From Acidimicrobiaceae bacterium (lineage in GTDB: Bacteria > Actinomycetota > Acidimicrobiia > Acidimicrobiales > Bog-793), in assembly GCA_027459565.1 (NCBI GenBank), contig DAIDIA010000297.1, positions 1 through 16,665 on the forward strand: a DNA stretch of 16,665 bases, given 5' to 3'. This document shows positions 7,204 through 14,986 of this stretch, one piece after another. The translations under genes and the position numbers were made by a program. The notes beneath the pieces are model-generated. The model made no database searches and had not been told where the DNA came from. It saw only the letters and a list, made by a program, of their open reading frames with translations. Position 1 is the stretch's first letter. Each line of letters begins with the position of its first letter.

Positions 7204-7278
7204 CTGCTCAGTCGACCACGAGCAGTTCTCGAGGTGTTCGACCGCATGGTGGGCCGGAATGTGAGGAGTGACGAGACC

Positions 7279-7563
7279 ATGACCAGTGAACCAACCCACG
7301 TCCTTGAGGATCAGGAACAGATCGAAGCGATCGTCAAGCGGCTCAAGCGCGCCCAGGGGCAGATGGGAGCGGTCATCCGCATGCTGGAAGAGGGCCGCCC
7401 ATGCAATGACATCATCATGCAGATCTCCGCGGTTGGAAAGGCCGTGAATACCGCGGCGTTCAAGTTGATCGCCGCGAATCTCAAGGAGTGCCTCATTGAC
7501 AACGATCACGACAGTGAGGCAATGACCGAGCAACTCCAGAAGATGTTCCTGAGCCTCGCCTGA
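7279..7563 (+). CDS. CsoR-family transcriptional repressor, CstR-like (persulfide-sensor type)
   Basis: The 94-residue product is an all-helical DUF156 repressor (PF02583): RLKRAQGQMGAVIRMLEEGR then Cys42 in PCNDIIMQISA, and Asn67-Leu-Lys-Glu-Cys71. Copper-sensing CsoR uses Cys-His-Cys; here the His position is Asn. Cys-Asn-Cys with the same 29-residue Cys-Cys spacing, including the NLxEC string, is what I recall for Staphylococcus aureus CstR, which senses persulfides by forming Cys-Cys tri- or tetrasulfide links. So I infer a sulfur-species sensor rather than a copper sensor. The ATG at 7279 follows AGGAG at 7264-7268; an in-frame ATG at 7246 is possible. Two matching operators, one before the MMPL gene and one before this gene, fix its likely targets. 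The family is certain; the ligand is inferred. Confidence 0.93.
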   Translation: MTSEPTHVLEDQEQIEAIVKRLKRAQGQMGAVIRMLEEGRPCNDIIMQISAVGKAVNTAAFKLIAANLKECLIDNDHDSEAMTEQLQKMFLSLA

Positions 7564-7627
7564 TCGGTCTACCGCAGCAGATCTTCGTCAGGTACCACTC
7601 CAAGTCAATTTCAGAAATGAGAACCAT

Positions 7628-7804
7628 ATGTGCAAGAAGGTAACGTGTCGCCGCTGCAACAGACCCACATGGGCAGGATGTGGGCGACATGTCGAACAGA
7701 CACTCGCGAGCGTCCCGAGGTCCGAGCGCTGTGTGTGCCGCGAGTCCTCGAGCTCTCCGACACCGTCAACCAAGGGATTCCTCGCTCGCCTGCTTGGCAG
7801 ATAG
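7628..7804 (+). CDS. Small Cys-rich conserved protein (58 aa, TWAGCGRH motif)
   Basis: The product starts MCKKVTCRRCNRPTWAGCGR, continues HVEQTLASVPRSERCVCRES, and ends in a Ser/Pro/Thr-rich stretch and an amphipathic LARLLGR. Cysteines fall at 2, 7, 10, 18, 35 and 37, with His21, suggesting a small zinc- or other metal-binding fold. I recall many short actinobacterial proteins with the same V-T-C-x2-C-x3-T-W-A-G-C-G core followed by a short helix and an RC-C end; their function is not known to me. The start ATG has only a weak GA-rich ribosome site. The gene follows the CstR-like gene by 64 bases on the same strand and could be read through from it. Confidence 0.85.
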   Translation: MCKKVTCRRCNRPTWAGCGRHVEQTLASVPRSERCVCRESSSSPTPSTKGFLARLLGR

Positions 7805-7861
7805 AACCTGTCACATCGATTCACCCGCGCAAACGACCTCGGCAGCGCGCACAAGTTCTGC

Positions 7862-7877
7862 CCCCGGATCGCCGGGG
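7862..7877 (-). terminator. GC hairpin downstream of the ABC permease gene
   Basis: CCCCGG-ATCG-CCGGGG forms a perfect six-pair stem with a four-base loop, 25 bases past the permease stop on the minus strand and between two convergent genes. No T-run follows on either strand, so it is at best a weak intrinsic terminator. Confidence 0.4.
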
Positions 7878-7902
7878 AGGAGGGGCCGACAGCGGATCGT
7901 GG

Positions 7903-9513
7903 TCAGGTATTGGCAATATCGCGACGTTGAAACAAGAAACCTGCGAACGCGATCAGTACCGCTGTTGATCCAAGCAGAATCGAGTTGAGCGTCCAGTTCG
8001 GTGGCGTCGATGGCGCGAGCGCGATGTAGTGGAAGACCGAAAGTCGGTTCACGCCTCCAAAGACGCGGAACAACGAGCCGACCATCTCGGCGACAAACGA
8101 CCACGCCACAACCGCATAGATCACGCCTCCGTTCAGACGCTCATCGATCGAGTACGCGAGCAGTCCGACGGCAAGCGTGAGCAGCGCGATCGGCACGATA
8201 TTCACTCCTCCTTCGAGCGTCTTGAGGAAATCGATCCGGACACCGGATAGTCGTCCTCCAAGTTCGATCACCAGCCCGGAAAAGACCCCGGTAGCCACGA
8301 TGTTTCCGAGTACGACCAGCAGTCGTCCGAGGAAGAACTGGAGTCTCGTGACTGGCGTACCGAACAACAAGAGCATCCGGCCCGAACGTTCCTCCTCGCT
8401 CATCGCATTGAGATAGCTCGCGGGGACCAGCGTGAGCATCACCGCGATGAAGAGGAACGATGTGGAGACGAACTGCTCCGCCCCCGTCCCCATCGCTCCC
8501 AGCCGCTGAAGCGCGCTTGTTCCTGTCGCGGAAAGTTCAATCGCGTGGACCACCGATTTGAGGATGAGCCCGAGCACGAGCGCCAACATCACCGTGCCGC
8601 CGAACCAGGCTGCGGTGGTTCCCCTTGTGAGTCTCCAGGTGAGCGCGAATGGTGAGCGCATCTCCCGGTGATGCCGATCGACGAGGCGCCTGCTTGAGAA
8701 GACTGCCGCGCCGGTGTCGCGTCGCGTTGCGCCCGATATCGCGAGCACGACGAGCACCGACGTCGTGACGATCAAGGGCACGAAGGGCCACAGGTCGTTA
8801 CGCACCGATGGCTGGATGCTCTCAGTCCAGCCGAACGGCGTAATCCAGATCAGCCAATGGAATGTTGACGAGAGGTCGGCGAGCATCCGCAAGACAAAGG
8901 CGATGGAGATGCTTGCCGACATGGCCATCATCGCCGCGCCCCTCGATGGGACCAACTGCGAGACCAGCGCGCCGATCCCGAGGAAGAAGATCGCACAGAC
9001 GACGGTCGCGCCGGAGTAGATCAACATGCCCGCGACGCCGAGTCGAAGCGACGAGTTCATCACGGCGATCAGACCCGCGGCAGCGGTCAAGAGCCAGATC
9101 CACGCAATCAGCGCGCCGAGACCCAGCACTGTCGCACCGGTTGCCTCTTCGATGCTCAGCGGAAACGAGAGGACGTACTGCCACCTTCGAGAATCCTCCT
9201 CGCCGCGCAGCGATCGACACGCGCCGATACCTGCCCATATCGAACCGATGAGTGACAAGGTGATGAAGGTCTTGTAATTCAGGTAACCGCCGACCGTATC
9301 GATCGACTCGGCGCGACCGAAAAGCGCTGCGAGGCCACTGTTGTTGCGAAGGCTCATTGCAAGCGCGAGTCGGTCTTGTGCGGTCGGAAAGTACTTCGGG
9401 TAGGTATCGGCGATCACGAGGGTCATGAATCCAAACAGCAGCCCGATCAGCGTCGCGCTTCGCAGGCGGTCTCGGATGATGCGGTGCATCAGCTCAAACA
9501 TCGGTCTGCTCAC
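7903..9513 (-). CDS. ABC-2 type transporter permease (two-lobed, about 12 membrane helices)
   Basis: The 536-residue product has two similar sets of about six hydrophobic segments separated by a soluble linker near residues 265-300 (SSRRLVDRHHREMRSPFALT). The first set includes IGLLFGFMTLVIA and FFLGIGALVSQLVPSRGAAM; the second includes AWFGGTVMLALVLGLILKSV and an SEEERSGRMLLLFGTPVTRL loop, which is the typical cytoplasmic turn of ABC-2 exporters. It should form the membrane channel for the ATPase encoded just upstream. The proposed GTG at 9513 overlaps the ATPase TGA as GTGA, so translation is coupled; an ATG at 9501 is an alternative. The fused two-lobe form resembles actinobacterial permeases annotated as polyketide-antibiotic exporters, but the substrate is not deducible. 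Confidence 0.92.
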   Translation of the reverse strand: MSRPMFELMHRIIRDRLRSATLIGLLFGFMTLVIADTYPKYFPTAQDRLALAMSLRNNSGLAALFGRAESIDTVGGYLNYKTFITLSLIGSIWAGIGACRSLRGEEDSRRWQYVLSFPLSIEEATGATVLGLGALIAWIWLLTAAAGLIAVMNSSLRLGVAGMLIYSGATVVCAIFFLGIGALVSQLVPSRGAAMMAMSASISIAFVLRMLADLSSTFHWLIWITPFGWTESIQPSVRNDLWPFVPLIVTTSVLVVLAISGATRRDTGAAVFSSRRLVDRHHREMRSPFALTWRLTRGTTAAWFGGTVMLALVLGLILKSVVHAIELSATGTSALQRLGAMGTGAEQFVSTSFLFIAVMLTLVPASYLNAMSEEERSGRMLLLFGTPVTRLQFFLGRLLVVLGNIVATGVFSGLVIELGGRLSGVRIDFLKTLEGGVNIVPIALLTLAVGLLAYSIDERLNGGVIYAVVAWSFVAEMVGSLFRVFGGVNRLSVFHYIALAPSTPPNWTLNSILLGSTAVLIAFAGFLFQRRDIANT

Positions 9514-10427
9514 CGGGACTGCTCGCCCGGCTTTGAACGCGGCGTTTGACCAACGCTGTAATGGGTGAAGAAGAGCTCCTCGAGTGAGGGTTCATAGGTC
9601 CTCAGCGAGGTGACCTCGACCCCACGGAGCGCGTGCATCAGCGGTGCCATGGTGCCGGTTACCTCGAGCGTCACCTGATGGTGATCGCGTGATATCTCGA
9701 GTACGCCAGCGACCGACGCGAGATCCGGGATCTCCGCGGGGCATTCGACGACGACCTTGAGCGCACGGAGTTCCTTGAGCTGGTCGAGCGAGCCGATCTC
9801 GACAAGCCTTCCGTGGTGCAACATCGCCACTCGGTCGCATATGGCCTCGACCTCGCTCAGGATGTGCGAAGAGATGAACACCGTCTGGCCGTTGCGTTTT
9901 GCCTCGTCGATGCAGCGCTGGAACTCACGTTCCATGATCGGATCAAGACCCACCGTCGGCTCGTCGAGCACGAGCAGTTCTGCTCGGGTCGCGAGCGCCG
10001 CGACCAGCGCGATCTTCTGGCGGTTTCCGTGACTCAGATTGCGAATCTTCTTGTCCGGCTCGAGCGCGAAACGCTCGATCAGCTCATCGCTGTAACCATG
10101 GTCGACACCGCCGTGCAGGTTTGCGAGGAACTTCAGCGTCTCGGAACCTGTCAGTGAGGGCCACAACACCGTCTCGCTCGGAACATACGCGAGACGCCGG
10201 TGCAGGGTCCTCGCATCGCGCCAGGAATCGAGTCCAAAAACGGTTGCGCGTCCCTCGCTTGGGCGCAAAAGGCCCAGGATGAGCGCAATCGTGACGGACT
10301 TTCCCGCTCCGTTGGGTCCGAGATATCCGAACACCTCTCCCGCATCGACACTCAGGTCCAGTTGGTCAAGAGCGGTAACGGATCCGAACCTCTTCGAGAG
10401 CCTCTCGGTGCGCAGAACCTCATCCAT
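9510..10427 (-). CDS. ABC transporter ATP-binding protein (ABC-2 exporter)
   Basis: The 305-residue product has the ABC ATPase motifs in order: Walker A GPNGAGKS (37-44), signature LSHGNRQK (131-138), Walker B LLVLDEPTVGLDP (151-163) with catalytic Glu156, and the switch His188 in ISSHIL. The signature is LSHGN rather than LSGGQ, and the usual Q-loop glutamine is replaced in YVPSETVLWP; both are seen in drug- and Na+-efflux-type ATPases of ABC-2 exporters. The C-terminal 90 residues form the extra domain common in this group. The ATG at 10427 follows GAGG about seven bases upstream. It is followed directly by the permease gene in a four-base overlap, so the two form an exporter operon. It is divergent from the amidohydrolase gene. 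Confidence 0.95.
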   Translation of the reverse strand: MDEVLRTERLSKRFGSVTALDQLDLSVDAGEVFGYLGPNGAGKSVTIALILGLLRPSEGRATVFGLDSWRDARTLHRRLAYVPSETVLWPSLTGSETLKFLANLHGGVDHGYSDELIERFALEPDKKIRNLSHGNRQKIALVAALATRAELLVLDEPTVGLDPIMEREFQRCIDEAKRNGQTVFISSHILSEVEAICDRVAMLHHGRLVEIGSLDQLKELRALKVVVECPAEIPDLASVAGVLEISRDHHQVTLEVTGTMAPLMHALRGVEVTSLRTYEPSLEELFFTHYSVGQTPRSKPGEQSR

Positions 10428-10483
10428 GACCCGTCCTCAAGGTAGATCGGTCACCGTCGTATTCACCACCATAGGGCGCACCG

Positions 10484-10511
10484 TTGACGTTCGGCGGGGA
10501 CATGGTAAACA
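10484..10511 (+). promoter_or_regulatory. Possible promoter of the amidohydrolase gene
   Basis: TTGACG (10484-10489), a 16-base spacer and a weak -10 TAAACA (10506-10511) lie between the divergent ABC and amidohydrolase genes. The start would fall near 10518, inside the purine-rich ribosome site that precedes the ATG at 10530, which makes the assignment tentative. Confidence 0.4.
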
Positions 10512-10529
10512 GGGAGGGAGGGTGTCACC

Positions 10530-11729
10530 ATGACACTCGCGTGGCAGGGGTGGGAGGCACCGGTGTCGCGTGAACGAAACGAATTCGATCTCTTGGTGCA
10601 CTCCGGGCGGGTCATCGACCCCGCCTCGGGTCGCGACGCGATCACCGATGTCGCCGTTACCGACGGCAAGATCGCAGCCGTGGGTTCGCACATCGAAAGG
10701 TCCAAGGCCGCGCAGGTCATCGATGCGACCGGGCTGATTGTCGCCCCGGGTCTCGTCGATCTGCACGTGCACGCGTACCACGGCGTGAACGCCTACGGCA
10801 TGGATGTCGATCCACTGTGCCAGGCGACGGGTGTCACCACGGCAGTCGACGCGGGATCATCGGGTCCGGTCAACTTCGAGGGTTTCCGAGATTTTGTCGT
10901 GAGGCACACAAGGACCCGGCTGTATGGATTCGTCGCCGTCGCGCAGCACGGTGTAACCCGGGACCCCGGGGACCTCGTGCATCCCGATCTTGCAGATGCC
11001 GAGGGAGCCGCGCGCGTTGTCCGCGAGAATCCCGAGATTGCCGTTGGCATCAAGATCCGCCTTGCAAGCGACAAGGTCGCGACCGACGGCGAGGACGCGC
11101 TCGCGCTGGGACTTCAGGCCGCGGCGCTGTGTGGGCGACCATTGATGGTCCACATCGGCGAGACGCCGCTGCGTCTCGAGAAGATCGTCCGGGCGCTTCG
11201 CCCCGGGGACATCATCACCCACTGCTTCACTCCACTCGCTCCGTCGGTGACGAGACGATCCGGAGAGCTGCGCGACGGGATGCTCGAGGCTCAAGAGCGC
11301 GGCGTGATCTTCGATGTTGCCCACGCAGGGGGGCACTTCGGATTCGATGTGGTCAAAAATGCACTCGCTGGTGGACTCGTACCCAACTCGATCAGCACCG
11401 ACATCCACGGGAGAACCGACGCGCTCGCGCGCGGGTTCCTCATCACCGATGTGATGATCAAGTTCATGGCGCTCGGCCTCGGAATCAGCGAGGTGATACG
11501 ACTCACCACAAGCGCTCCGGCGGCGATCATCTCCCAAGAGGACAAGATCGGCTCGGTCACGGTCGGACGGTCGGCAGACCTGGCAGTTCTCGCGATCGAG
11601 CATGGTCGCTTCACCTTCACCGACACGGTCGGGAAGAATCTCGAATCCGACGCACGGTTGAGCGCGAGATGGACCATCCGCGCGGGCGAGGTGCATGATG
11701 CGCGGTTGAATGCGCCGAACGCTTGCTAG
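10530..11729 (+). CDS. Amidohydrolase/deacetylase family metallohydrolase
   Basis: The 399-residue product belongs to the amidohydrolase superfamily, closest in feel to the EF_0837/AHA_3915 deacetylase-like group. Metal and catalytic residues are in place: His79 and His81 (DLHVHAY), the candidate carboxylated Lys175 (VGIKIRLAS), His208 (MVHIGETP), His231 (ITHCFTP) and the proton-shuttling Asp291 (STDIHGR). The small N-terminal and C-terminal beta regions (VTDGKIAAVG; GSVTVGRSADLAVL) are also typical. It should be a cytoplasmic binuclear-metal hydrolase acting on an amide, ester or lactam; members of this group cleave N-acetyl amino acids or related esters, but the substrate cannot be assigned. 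The start is fixed by AGGGAGGGAGGG at 10511-10522. A six-pair inverted repeat (10522-10536) folds over the start codon. Its stop overlaps that of the opposing pyruvate kinase gene. Confidence 0.93.
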   Translation: MTLAWQGWEAPVSRERNEFDLLVHSGRVIDPASGRDAITDVAVTDGKIAAVGSHIERSKAAQVIDATGLIVAPGLVDLHVHAYHGVNAYGMDVDPLCQATGVTTAVDAGSSGPVNFEGFRDFVVRHTRTRLYGFVAVAQHGVTRDPGDLVHPDLADAEGAARVVRENPEIAVGIKIRLASDKVATDGEDALALGLQAAALCGRPLMVHIGETPLRLEKIVRALRPGDIITHCFTPLAPSVTRRSGELRDGMLEAQERGVIFDVAHAGGHFGFDVVKNALAGGLVPNSISTDIHGRTDALARGFLITDVMIKFMALGLGISEVIRLTTSAPAAIISQEDKIGSVTVGRSADLAVLAIEHGRFTFTDTVGKNLESDARLSARWTIRAGEVHDARLNAPNAC

Positions 11730-13144
11730 GGGACGATCACCATGCGCACGGTGTCGGTGATCGATGCGCCCACATTCGACGAACCCGCCATGACGACGAC
11801 CACATCGCCAGAATGCACCGTGCCGGTTGTCCGAAGCCGCCCGAGCGCGATCTCGACGAGTTGCGTCATGTCCGTCGCGGTCGAAACCACGACATCGTCG
11901 ATGCCCCACGAACTTCTCAGCTGCAACGCAGTGTTTGGGTTCGGTGTGATCGCAAGTATCGGCATCGGTGGACGAAAGCGCGAGATTGCCCGAGCCGTGG
12001 CTCCCGACCGGGTGCACGCCACGATCGCTGCTGCCCGCTCCTCCATCGCGGCCCGCCATGCTGAACCGGTGATCGCCGCGGTCACACGAAATGCCGGGCT
12101 GTTCTTTCCCGAGGCCTCCTGGACTCCGAGCTCGGATCCCCAACGCTCGTAGTCGAAGTACTCCTCCGTCTTCCTCACGATCCGGTCCATTGCGAGCACA
12201 ACGCCGACGGGGTCATCCCCGATCGCGGTCTCGCCGCTCAACATCACCGCGCTCGCACCGTCGAGCACGGCATTCGCAACATCGGTGACCTCTGCCCGGG
12301 TCGGCACCTGTGCATGCGTCATCGACTCGAGCATCTGGGTCGCAACGACCACTGGAGCCGCGTACCTGATCGCAATCCGAACGATCTGCTTCTGCAGGTG
12401 CGGAACGCCCTCGATGGGAAGACGCACCCCGAGATCGCCCCGAGCCACCATGATCGAGTCCGATACCTGGACGATCTCCTCGAGGTTGTCGATGCCCTCG
12501 GCGGTCTCGATCTTCGCCATCATCATCACATCGGGTCGCGACAGGACGCTCCGCGTCGAAACCATGTCGAATGCCGTGCGGACAAATGAGACCGCGAGGA
12601 TCTGGAAGTTCTCCTGGCGAAGTGCCTCGAGACGCTCCCGATCCTCGGGGGTCGGGAGTACGTCATGGACAAGCGAACTCGGCAGCGAGAGACCGGGTTT
12701 GCCCATCACGGTTCCACCGGAGACGACCCGGGCCCTGGTCGTTGGTCCGGGAGCAATGACCTCGAGCGAGACACCACCGTCGCCGATATGCACACGATCA
12801 CCAGGGATGAGTAGGTGCAAGACATCATGACGTTCGACCGCGATGCGCGAGGCGTTCGAGGTCTCATCGAAGCCCTCGACCAGATCGATCTCGTCTCCGG
12901 TCTTCAACGCCACCGGGCTCGCTCCGAACGACCCCGCCCGGATCTTGGGTCCGGGAATATCGACCATCAGCGCATTCAACGGCGCGAGTTCCCTGACGTG
13001 GCGCAGTCGCTCGATTCCAGAGGCGATGTCTCCATGGGCGAAGGAGATCCGGAAGACATCGACTCCAGCCCGGACGAGGTCGAGAACGACATTGTCCGCC
13101 GTCGATGCCGGCCCGAGTGTTGCCACGATCTTGGTGCGACGCAC
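11726..13144 (-). CDS. pyk: Pyruvate kinase, K+-independent type
   Basis: The 472-residue product is a full-length pyruvate kinase: phosphoenolpyruvate plus ADP to pyruvate plus ATP, the last step of glycolysis, acting in the cytoplasm as a tetramer. It has RTKIVATLGPAS at the start, Arg32, MMMAKIETAEGIDNLEEI with catalytic Lys211 and Glu213, VARGDLGV with Asp237, and ATQMLESM...PTRAEVTDVANAVLDGASAVMLSGETA, followed by the C-terminal regulatory domain (VACTRSGATARAISRFRP). The usual NFSHG is SFAHG, and the usual DTKGPEIR is DIPGPKIR. Lys67 at the Glu117 position marks the K+-independent form, and the Asn, Ser and Thr potassium ligands are changed too. I chose the GTG at 13144 with GAGAGGG upstream. 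An ATG at 13171 would overlap the DMT gene stop as ATGA and add nine residues; it cannot be excluded. Probably co-transcribed with the DMT transporter. Confidence 0.95.
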   Translation of the reverse strand: MRRTKIVATLGPASTADNVVLDLVRAGVDVFRISFAHGDIASGIERLRHVRELAPLNALMVDIPGPKIRAGSFGASPVALKTGDEIDLVEGFDETSNASRIAVERHDVLHLLIPGDRVHIGDGGVSLEVIAPGPTTRARVVSGGTVMGKPGLSLPSSLVHDVLPTPEDRERLEALRQENFQILAVSFVRTAFDMVSTRSVLSRPDVMMMAKIETAEGIDNLEEIVQVSDSIMVARGDLGVRLPIEGVPHLQKQIVRIAIRYAAPVVVATQMLESMTHAQVPTRAEVTDVANAVLDGASAVMLSGETAIGDDPVGVVLAMDRIVRKTEEYFDYERWGSELGVQEASGKNSPAFRVTAAITGSAWRAAMEERAAAIVACTRSGATARAISRFRPPMPILAITPNPNTALQLRSSWGIDDVVVSTATDMTQLVEIALGRLRTTGTVHSGDVVVVMAGSSNVGASITDTVRMVIVP

Positions 13145-13167
13145 GTTAGAACCCTCTCTGTCGAATC

Positions 13168-14085
13168 TCATCGTAGAGGAGAATGCTCTCGCTTGGTCAG
13201 GCGCCAGAACTGAAACTGATATCGGAGTCCGAGCTCCGCGATGAGCATCGCACCGACGATGATCGCGCCTCCGCCGATGACCGCGCCGCTCAGGTGCTCA
13301 CCACCGAACCACGCGACGAGTCCCGCGAAGACGGGTTCAAGCGTGAAGATGATCGCTGCGCGCGTTGGCGAGATATACGACTGTGCCCAGGCCTGAACGA
13401 CAAATGCGAGCGAGGTCGCGACAACAGCTGTCGAGATGACTCCGAACCACGCCAAAGTCCCGTGCGCAAGGATCCAGAAGTGCGGTGCACTTCCCAGCGT
13501 GCAGACAACGGACACCGTGAGCAGCTGGAAGAACGCGAGGGCATAGATGTCCTCGCCCTCGGACCAGGCTCCCAGGCCGACGATCTGGAGGGCATAGCAG
13601 ATCGCACCGAGTATCGAATAGGCCTCACCGATGCCAAAGCGGATACCGGTCATCGAAAGCACACCGAGTCCTACCGTCGCGACGACAAGGGCGACGATCG
13701 TCGACGGCGAGGCCCGGTGATGCAGCATGGGCCAAGCGAGGATCGGCGTGATGATCACGCACAGTCCGGTCAAGAAACCCGAGAGTGCCGCGGAGGTGTA
13801 GCGAAGGCCGAGGGTCTGGAAGATGTATCCGCCGCTCAGCACGAGGCCGAGGAGGGCGCCATGGACGAAGGTGCGAGAGGAGAACCTCGACAGCGATCTT
13901 GGACGAAGCAGAACGAGCACGAGCGAGGCCGTCCAGAATCGCAGCGCGAGGAAGCCCGTCACCGACATCGTCCGCGTCACATTCTTGACGAGCAGAAACG
14001 TCGAACCCCACGCCGCGGTGACGAACACCAGCAGCACGAGACCGAGGATCTCGCGACGAGAATGGCCGCGCATCTGCCTGTTCAT
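13168..14085 (-). CDS. DMT superfamily transporter (EamA family, 10 membrane helices)
   Basis: From the ATG at 14085 the product has 305 residues in two EamA repeats (about 12-140 and 155-290), each of five membrane helices. The first begins LGLVLLVFVTAAWGSTFLLV, with the W-G-S/T-F signature; the second ends in FTLEPVFAGLVAWFGGEHLS and GGGAIIVGAMLIAEL, where the EPVFA motif is characteristic. Such proteins export or exchange small metabolites, often amino acids; the substrate is not predictable. Reading is open further upstream to a TTG at 14169 and a GTG at 14130, but those residues are Ser/Asn-rich and unlike the family, and no start has a strong ribosome site. Its stop touches the pyruvate kinase gene, suggesting one transcript. 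It is divergent from the SRAP gene. Confidence 0.9.
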   Translation of the reverse strand: MNRQMRGHSRREILGLVLLVFVTAAWGSTFLLVKNVTRTMSVTGFLALRFWTASLVLVLLRPRSLSRFSSRTFVHGALLGLVLSGGYIFQTLGLRYTSAALSGFLTGLCVIITPILAWPMLHHRASPSTIVALVVATVGLGVLSMTGIRFGIGEAYSILGAICYALQIVGLGAWSEGEDIYALAFFQLLTVSVVCTLGSAPHFWILAHGTLAWFGVISTAVVATSLAFVVQAWAQSYISPTRAAIIFTLEPVFAGLVAWFGGEHLSGAVIGGGAIIVGAMLIAELGLRYQFQFWRLTKREHSPLR

Positions 14086-14176
14086 GTCGACCGCATGACT
14101 CGACGCTTTGGACAGGCGACTCTCCGACACGTGCCCGCCATTGTTGGACCTTCCGGTTTCCGTCGGCAATGCGACC

Positions 14177-14182
14177 TAACCT
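14177..14182 (+). promoter_or_regulatory. Possible -10 box of a leaderless SRAP transcript
   Basis: TAACCT would place the transcription start at 14189, which is the A of the ATG itself. No ribosome-binding sequence precedes this ATG, which supports a leaderless mRNA, but there is no convincing -35 at the matching distance. Confidence 0.35.
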
Positions 14183-14188
14183 AAGGCT

Positions 14189-14908
14189 ATGTGTGGTCGA
14201 TACGTACTGGCTACTCCAGTCGAGGAGCTCGCAGCGTACTTTTCGGCCCAAGTCCCTCCGTCGATGGCGGACGGCTTTCACCCCTCGTGGAACATTCCCC
14301 CCACCTCGAACATCGTCGCCGTGACCGCGGACCCCGACGGGCAGCGCAGCCTCAATCGCTTTCGCTGGGGTCTCGTGCCCTCCTGGGCAAAAGACCTCTC
14401 CTTCGGGGCAAAGACCATCAATGCCCGCGCCGAGACGGTGGCGACCAAACCCTCGTTCCGATCCGCGTTTCGCTCACAGCGATGCATCATTCCGGCCGAC
14501 GGATATTACGAATGGAAGACCACTGCCGGCGAGGTGAAGCAGCCGTATTACTTCACGCGCCGCGATGGATCTCCTCTTGCGTTCGCGGGGCTCTGGGAGC
14601 GCTATCAGTTCCACCACGAGGCGGATGGGCAGCCACGCTCCCTCGTCACCTGCGCGATCATCACGACCGCCGCGAGCAGCGACGTTGAGGCGATCCACAA
14701 CAGGATGCCCGCGATCCTCACGGGAGGAGATCTCTGGGGACGCTGGCTCGATGGGGCGCTCGGCGACCGCGAGGAGCTGCTCGCGATGTGTAGACCCGCG
14801 CCCCCGGGCACGCTCGTGACGAAGAGGGTCGCCTCCTTGGTCAATAGCGTCCGGAACAACGGACCGGAACTGATCGAAGAGCTCAAGGACCGTCCGAGTC
14901 TCTTCTAG
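14189..14908 (+). CDS. SRAP domain protein (YedK/HMCES family, abasic-site shield)
   Basis: The 239-residue product is a full-length SOS response-associated peptidase domain (PF02586). It starts MCGRY, so Cys2 becomes the N-terminal residue after Met removal and forms a thiazolidine cross-link with abasic sites in single-stranded DNA. The other active-site residues are present: Asn78 and Arg80 (TINARAE), Glu108 in IPADGYYEWK, and His170 in AIHNRMPAIL, corresponding to Asn75, Arg77, Glu105 and His160 of E. coli YedK. Family knowledge: it protects abasic sites at replication forks and later self-reverses. The start must be this ATG because Cys2 has to be at the N-terminus. The gene stands alone, divergent from the DMT-pyk pair. 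No SOS (LexA) box was noticed upstream. Confidence 0.96.
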   Translation: MCGRYVLATPVEELAAYFSAQVPPSMADGFHPSWNIPPTSNIVAVTADPDGQRSLNRFRWGLVPSWAKDLSFGAKTINARAETVATKPSFRSAFRSQRCIIPADGYYEWKTTAGEVKQPYYFTRRDGSPLAFAGLWERYQFHHEADGQPRSLVTCAIITTAASSDVEAIHNRMPAILTGGDLWGRWLDGALGDREELLAMCRPAPPGTLVTKRVASLVNSVRNNGPELIEELKDRPSLF

Positions 14909-14986
14909 CTCATGCTCCGCCATCGACGCGCGGGCGAACCGAGGCTCGGAGGTCGCAATCAATTCGCGCCGGCGCTGCAATGGTGG

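Noticed and set aside
10857..12143. Long minus-strand frame overlapping the amidohydrolase and the pyruvate kinase end
   Set aside because: No domain signal; both overlapped genes have full catalytic motifs in their own frames.
13183..14184. 333-codon plus-strand frame across the DMT transporter
   Set aside because: Its composition (Arg/Asp/Glu/His repeats) is typical of the antisense of a membrane protein; the minus strand has clear EamA motifs.
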